From Corynebacterium sp. ACRPO (lineage in GTDB: Bacteria; Actinomycetota; Actinomycetes; Mycobacteriales; Mycobacteriaceae): 64,000 nucleotides of DNA. The stretch spans positions 1 through 64,000 of the forward strand of contig NZ_JAKRNE010000002.1 of the NCBI RefSeq assembly GCF_022347205.1, written 5' to 3'. Made by a program: the position numbers and the translations under genes. Of the stretch, positions 62,301 through 64,000 are shown piece by piece. The notes under the pieces are model-generated. The model saw only the letters and a list, made by a program, of their open reading frames with translations. It ran no database searches and was not told the DNA's origin. How positions within the stretch are numbered: position 1 is the first letter of the stretch; each line of letters opens with the position of its first letter.

Positions 62301-62941
62301 CCCAACAGTCCGGCCACATTGCCGGTGTGGGCTTCGATCTTTACGTGCGCCTCGTTGGCGAGGCGGTCGAGACCTTCAAATCGCTCGCCCGCGGCGAGGC
62401 TCCCACCGTTACCGATGAGGGCCCGAAGGAAATCCGCATCGATCTCCCCGTGGACGCGCATATTCCGGAAGGCTATATCGAATCCGAGCGCCTGCGCCTG
62501 GAGGTCTATCGCAAGCTTGCGGCTTCGCAGAATGACGATGATCTCAAGGCCGTCATCGAGGAAATGGAAGACCGCTTCGGCCCACTGCCACAGGAGGTGT
62601 TGCGCCTGCTGTCCGTTGCTCGCCTGCGCCACCAGGCGCGCCGCGCCGGTATTTCCGATATCACCGTGCAGGGCACCCGCATCAAGTTCCACCCCGTCGA
62701 GCTGCCGGATTCCAAGCAGGTGCGTCTCAAGCGTCTATACCCGGGCTCCAGCTTCCGTGCGGCGGCGAAGGCAATCAACGTGCCGTTCCCCAAGGCAGGC
62801 CGCAATGTCACCTCGCCGAAGCTGCGCGATACCGAGCTTATTCAGTGGGCGGCGGACTTCTTGAGCGCGCTTTTCGACGTCGACTCCATCAACGTCAGCG
62901 GCGCCCAGCCCACCTCGAACGTGGTCAGCGTAGGGGAGTAG
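59303..62941 (+). CDS. mfd: Transcription-repair coupling factor Mfd
   Basis: This 1212-residue DNA translocase removes RNA polymerase stalled at lesions and recruits UvrA. An N-terminal UvrB-like region ([41 protein letters not shown]) is followed by the RNA-polymerase-interacting domain near residues 500-590 ([20 protein letters not shown]). The RecG-like motor has Walker A [18 protein letters not shown], DEEQ box [23 protein letters not shown] and motif VI [21 protein letters not shown]. A C-terminal TRCF domain closes it. Its stop abuts that of the converging permease gene as TAGCTA. It is co-transcribed with tetR. Confidence 0.97.
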   Translation: [1212 protein letters not shown]

Positions 62942-64000
62942 CTAGAGGGTGAGCCAGCCGGTGCTCAAGCCCCAAATGGCGGTGGCGGCACCGGCCAGGA
63001 CAATGGCCACCACGCACCACTCGAAGGTATTGAAGATGCGTTCCTTCTTCCACAGCCGGGTGCCGACATACGGAATAAGTCCCGGCACTACGGCCAATGC
63101 GCCGAGTAGGACGTAGACGAGGTCGGCCGCATAAATCAGCCACAGGGAGTAGATAAACGCGAGCAAAGAAATGACCAAGTGCTTGCGATTTTCCTTGCGG
63201 CTCACCTCTGGTCCGGAAAGGTCGAACTTGATACCCGCCTGCGGGTGAGACAGCCCCTTGCCCCGCAGCGCCAAGAGCAAGAGGTACAGGGAAGAGAAGA
63301 TATAGGGCAGCAAGTACATGATGGTTGCCAGCTGCACCATGGCGTTATAAGACGCCTCGTTGAGGTAAAAGACGATGATGAACAGCTGGATAGCCATCGT
63401 GGAAATCAGCTGCGCTACCCACGGCGCACCCGCCACGTTAATGGTGCCAATGCGGCGGGGAATGAGGCCGTCGATGGCCATCATTACGATGGGCTCGGCG
63501 CACAACATCTGCCAGGAGACGTAGGCACCCAAAACCGACAAGCACAGTCCAATAGACACCAGTGCGCCGCCCCAAGGTCCGATGACCTCGGTGAGCACGG
63601 ATGCCATGGAATTATCTGGCAGCGCGGCCAGTTCTTCTTTGCTCATCACGCCAAAGCTCAGGGTAGACACGGAAACCAGAAGCGCCAGCACGGAGAAGAA
63701 GCCGATGACGGTCGCGCGGCCGACGTCGGTGCGCTTAGAAGCCTGCTTGGAATAAACGGATGCGCCCTCCACGCCAATGAATACCCACACGGTAAAGAGC
63801 ATGATTCCCTGAACCTGCTCAAAGACGCTGGCCTCAGAAGCGCGTCCCCAGAAATCCAAGGTGAATTTATCCCAGCTGAACCCGAGGAACGCAATGAGCA
63901 CCACAAAGGCCAGAATGGGCACAATCTTGGCAATCGTGGTGATGAGGTTCATGAACGCGGCCTGCTTGATACCGCGAGCAAGAACCGCAAAAATGCCCCA
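62942..64000 (-). CDS. APC family amino-acid/polyamine antiporter, 5' end outside window
   Basis: The frame is open to the right edge, reading WGIFAVLARGIKQAAFMNLITTIAKIVPILAFV upstream of 63952, so the gene's N-terminus is outside. At least 352 residues are visible, with about nine helices. FTVWVFIGVEGASVYSKQASKRTDVGRATVIGF is the conserved Glu-containing helix of basic amino-acid antiporters (ArcD/YjeM-like). A C-terminal KFDLSGPEVSRKENRKHLVISLLAFIYSLW segment also fits that group. It probably exchanges Arg/ornithine or Lys, but the substrate cannot be fixed. Confidence 0.87.
   Translation of the reverse strand, partial: WGIFAVLARGIKQAAFMNLITTIAKIVPILAFVVLIAFLGFSWDKFTLDFWGRASEASVFEQVQGIMLFTVWVFIGVEGASVYSKQASKRTDVGRATVIGFFSVLALLVSVSTLSFGVMSKEELAALPDNSMASVLTEVIGPWGGALVSIGLCLSVLGAYVSWQMLCAEPIVMMAIDGLIPRRIGTINVAGAPWVAQLISTMAIQLFIIVFYLNEASYNAMVQLATIMYLLPYIFSSLYLLLLALRGKGLSHPQAGIKFDLSGPEVSRKENRKHLVISLLAFIYSLWLIYAADLVYVLLGALAVVPGLIPYVGTRLWKKERIFNTFEWCVVAIVLAGAATAIWGLSTGWLTL

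Overview
The window is a gene-dense stretch of a high-G+C actinobacterial chromosome and is almost certainly Corynebacterium. It carries a BetP-type carrier with the charged termini typical of the genus, Rpf2, a GapB-type glyceraldehyde-3-phosphate dehydrogenase with an N-terminal extension, and a protein O-mannosyltransferase. The order pmt, rsmI, betP, metS, tatD, rpf2, rsmA, ispE, ABC-F and, further on, pth, rplY, prs, glmU, mfd also matches the genus as I know it. Species cannot be fixed from this window. I see no phage, insertion sequence, CRISPR array or rRNA. There is one tRNA gene, tRNA-Gln(UUG).

Layout: 1-3.3 kb holds the end of a GlpR/SepX-like divisome membrane protein, a Tag glycosylase, DoxX and a zinc-finger membrane protein. 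3.3-9.9 kb holds pmt, rsmI, betP and metS. 10-15.2 kb holds two GNAT acetyltransferases divergent from tatD, then rpf2 and rsmA-ispE. 15.2-22.1 kb holds an AztD-like zinc chaperone, an ABC-F ATPase, a membrane alpha/beta-hydrolase, an AEC carrier, a small secreted protein and an ABM monooxygenase. 22.3-26 kb is one very large acyltransferase-3/SGNH gene with a long basic low-complexity N-terminus. 26-35 kb holds a HAD phosphatase, a HIBCH-like hydrolase, a DUF6882-like protein, an MMPL-TetR pair, a LysE/GAP-like membrane protein, a gamma carbonic anhydrase operon and a patatin. 35-45 kb holds an AAE carrier, prfC, an SDR, ktrB-ktrA, pth1, a nitronate monooxygenase and gapB. 45-50 kb holds an ABC transporter next to its two-component system, then ppk2. 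50-57.7 kb holds a FAH-family hydrolase, pth2, rplY, a YkvI-like protein, prs-glmU and an MFS carrier. 57.8-64 kb holds a TRIC channel, tRNA-Gln, tetR-mfd and a partial amino-acid antiporter.

Most genes are housekeeping or envelope functions: translation (metS, prfC, rplY, pth1, pth2, rsmA, rsmI, ABC-F), cell wall and resuscitation (rpf2, glmU, pmt, acyltransferase), ion and osmotic balance (betP, ktrAB, TRIC) and repair (tag, mfd).

The most interesting signals are regulatory. About nineteen genes have a TAnnnT box ending 6-8 nt before the start codon, the layout of leaderless mRNA, and this fixes several starts. At two divergent gene pairs exactly 25 bp lies between the start codons and the two opposed -10 boxes share one TA step. 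Other signals are tandem 17-bp operators before the MMPL-TetR operon, a perfect palindrome before the ABC transporter, a Zur-like box in the aztD promoter, and an inverted repeat covering the start region of the YkvI-like gene. I found no clear new multi-gene system. No gap without a gene exceeds 300 bases.
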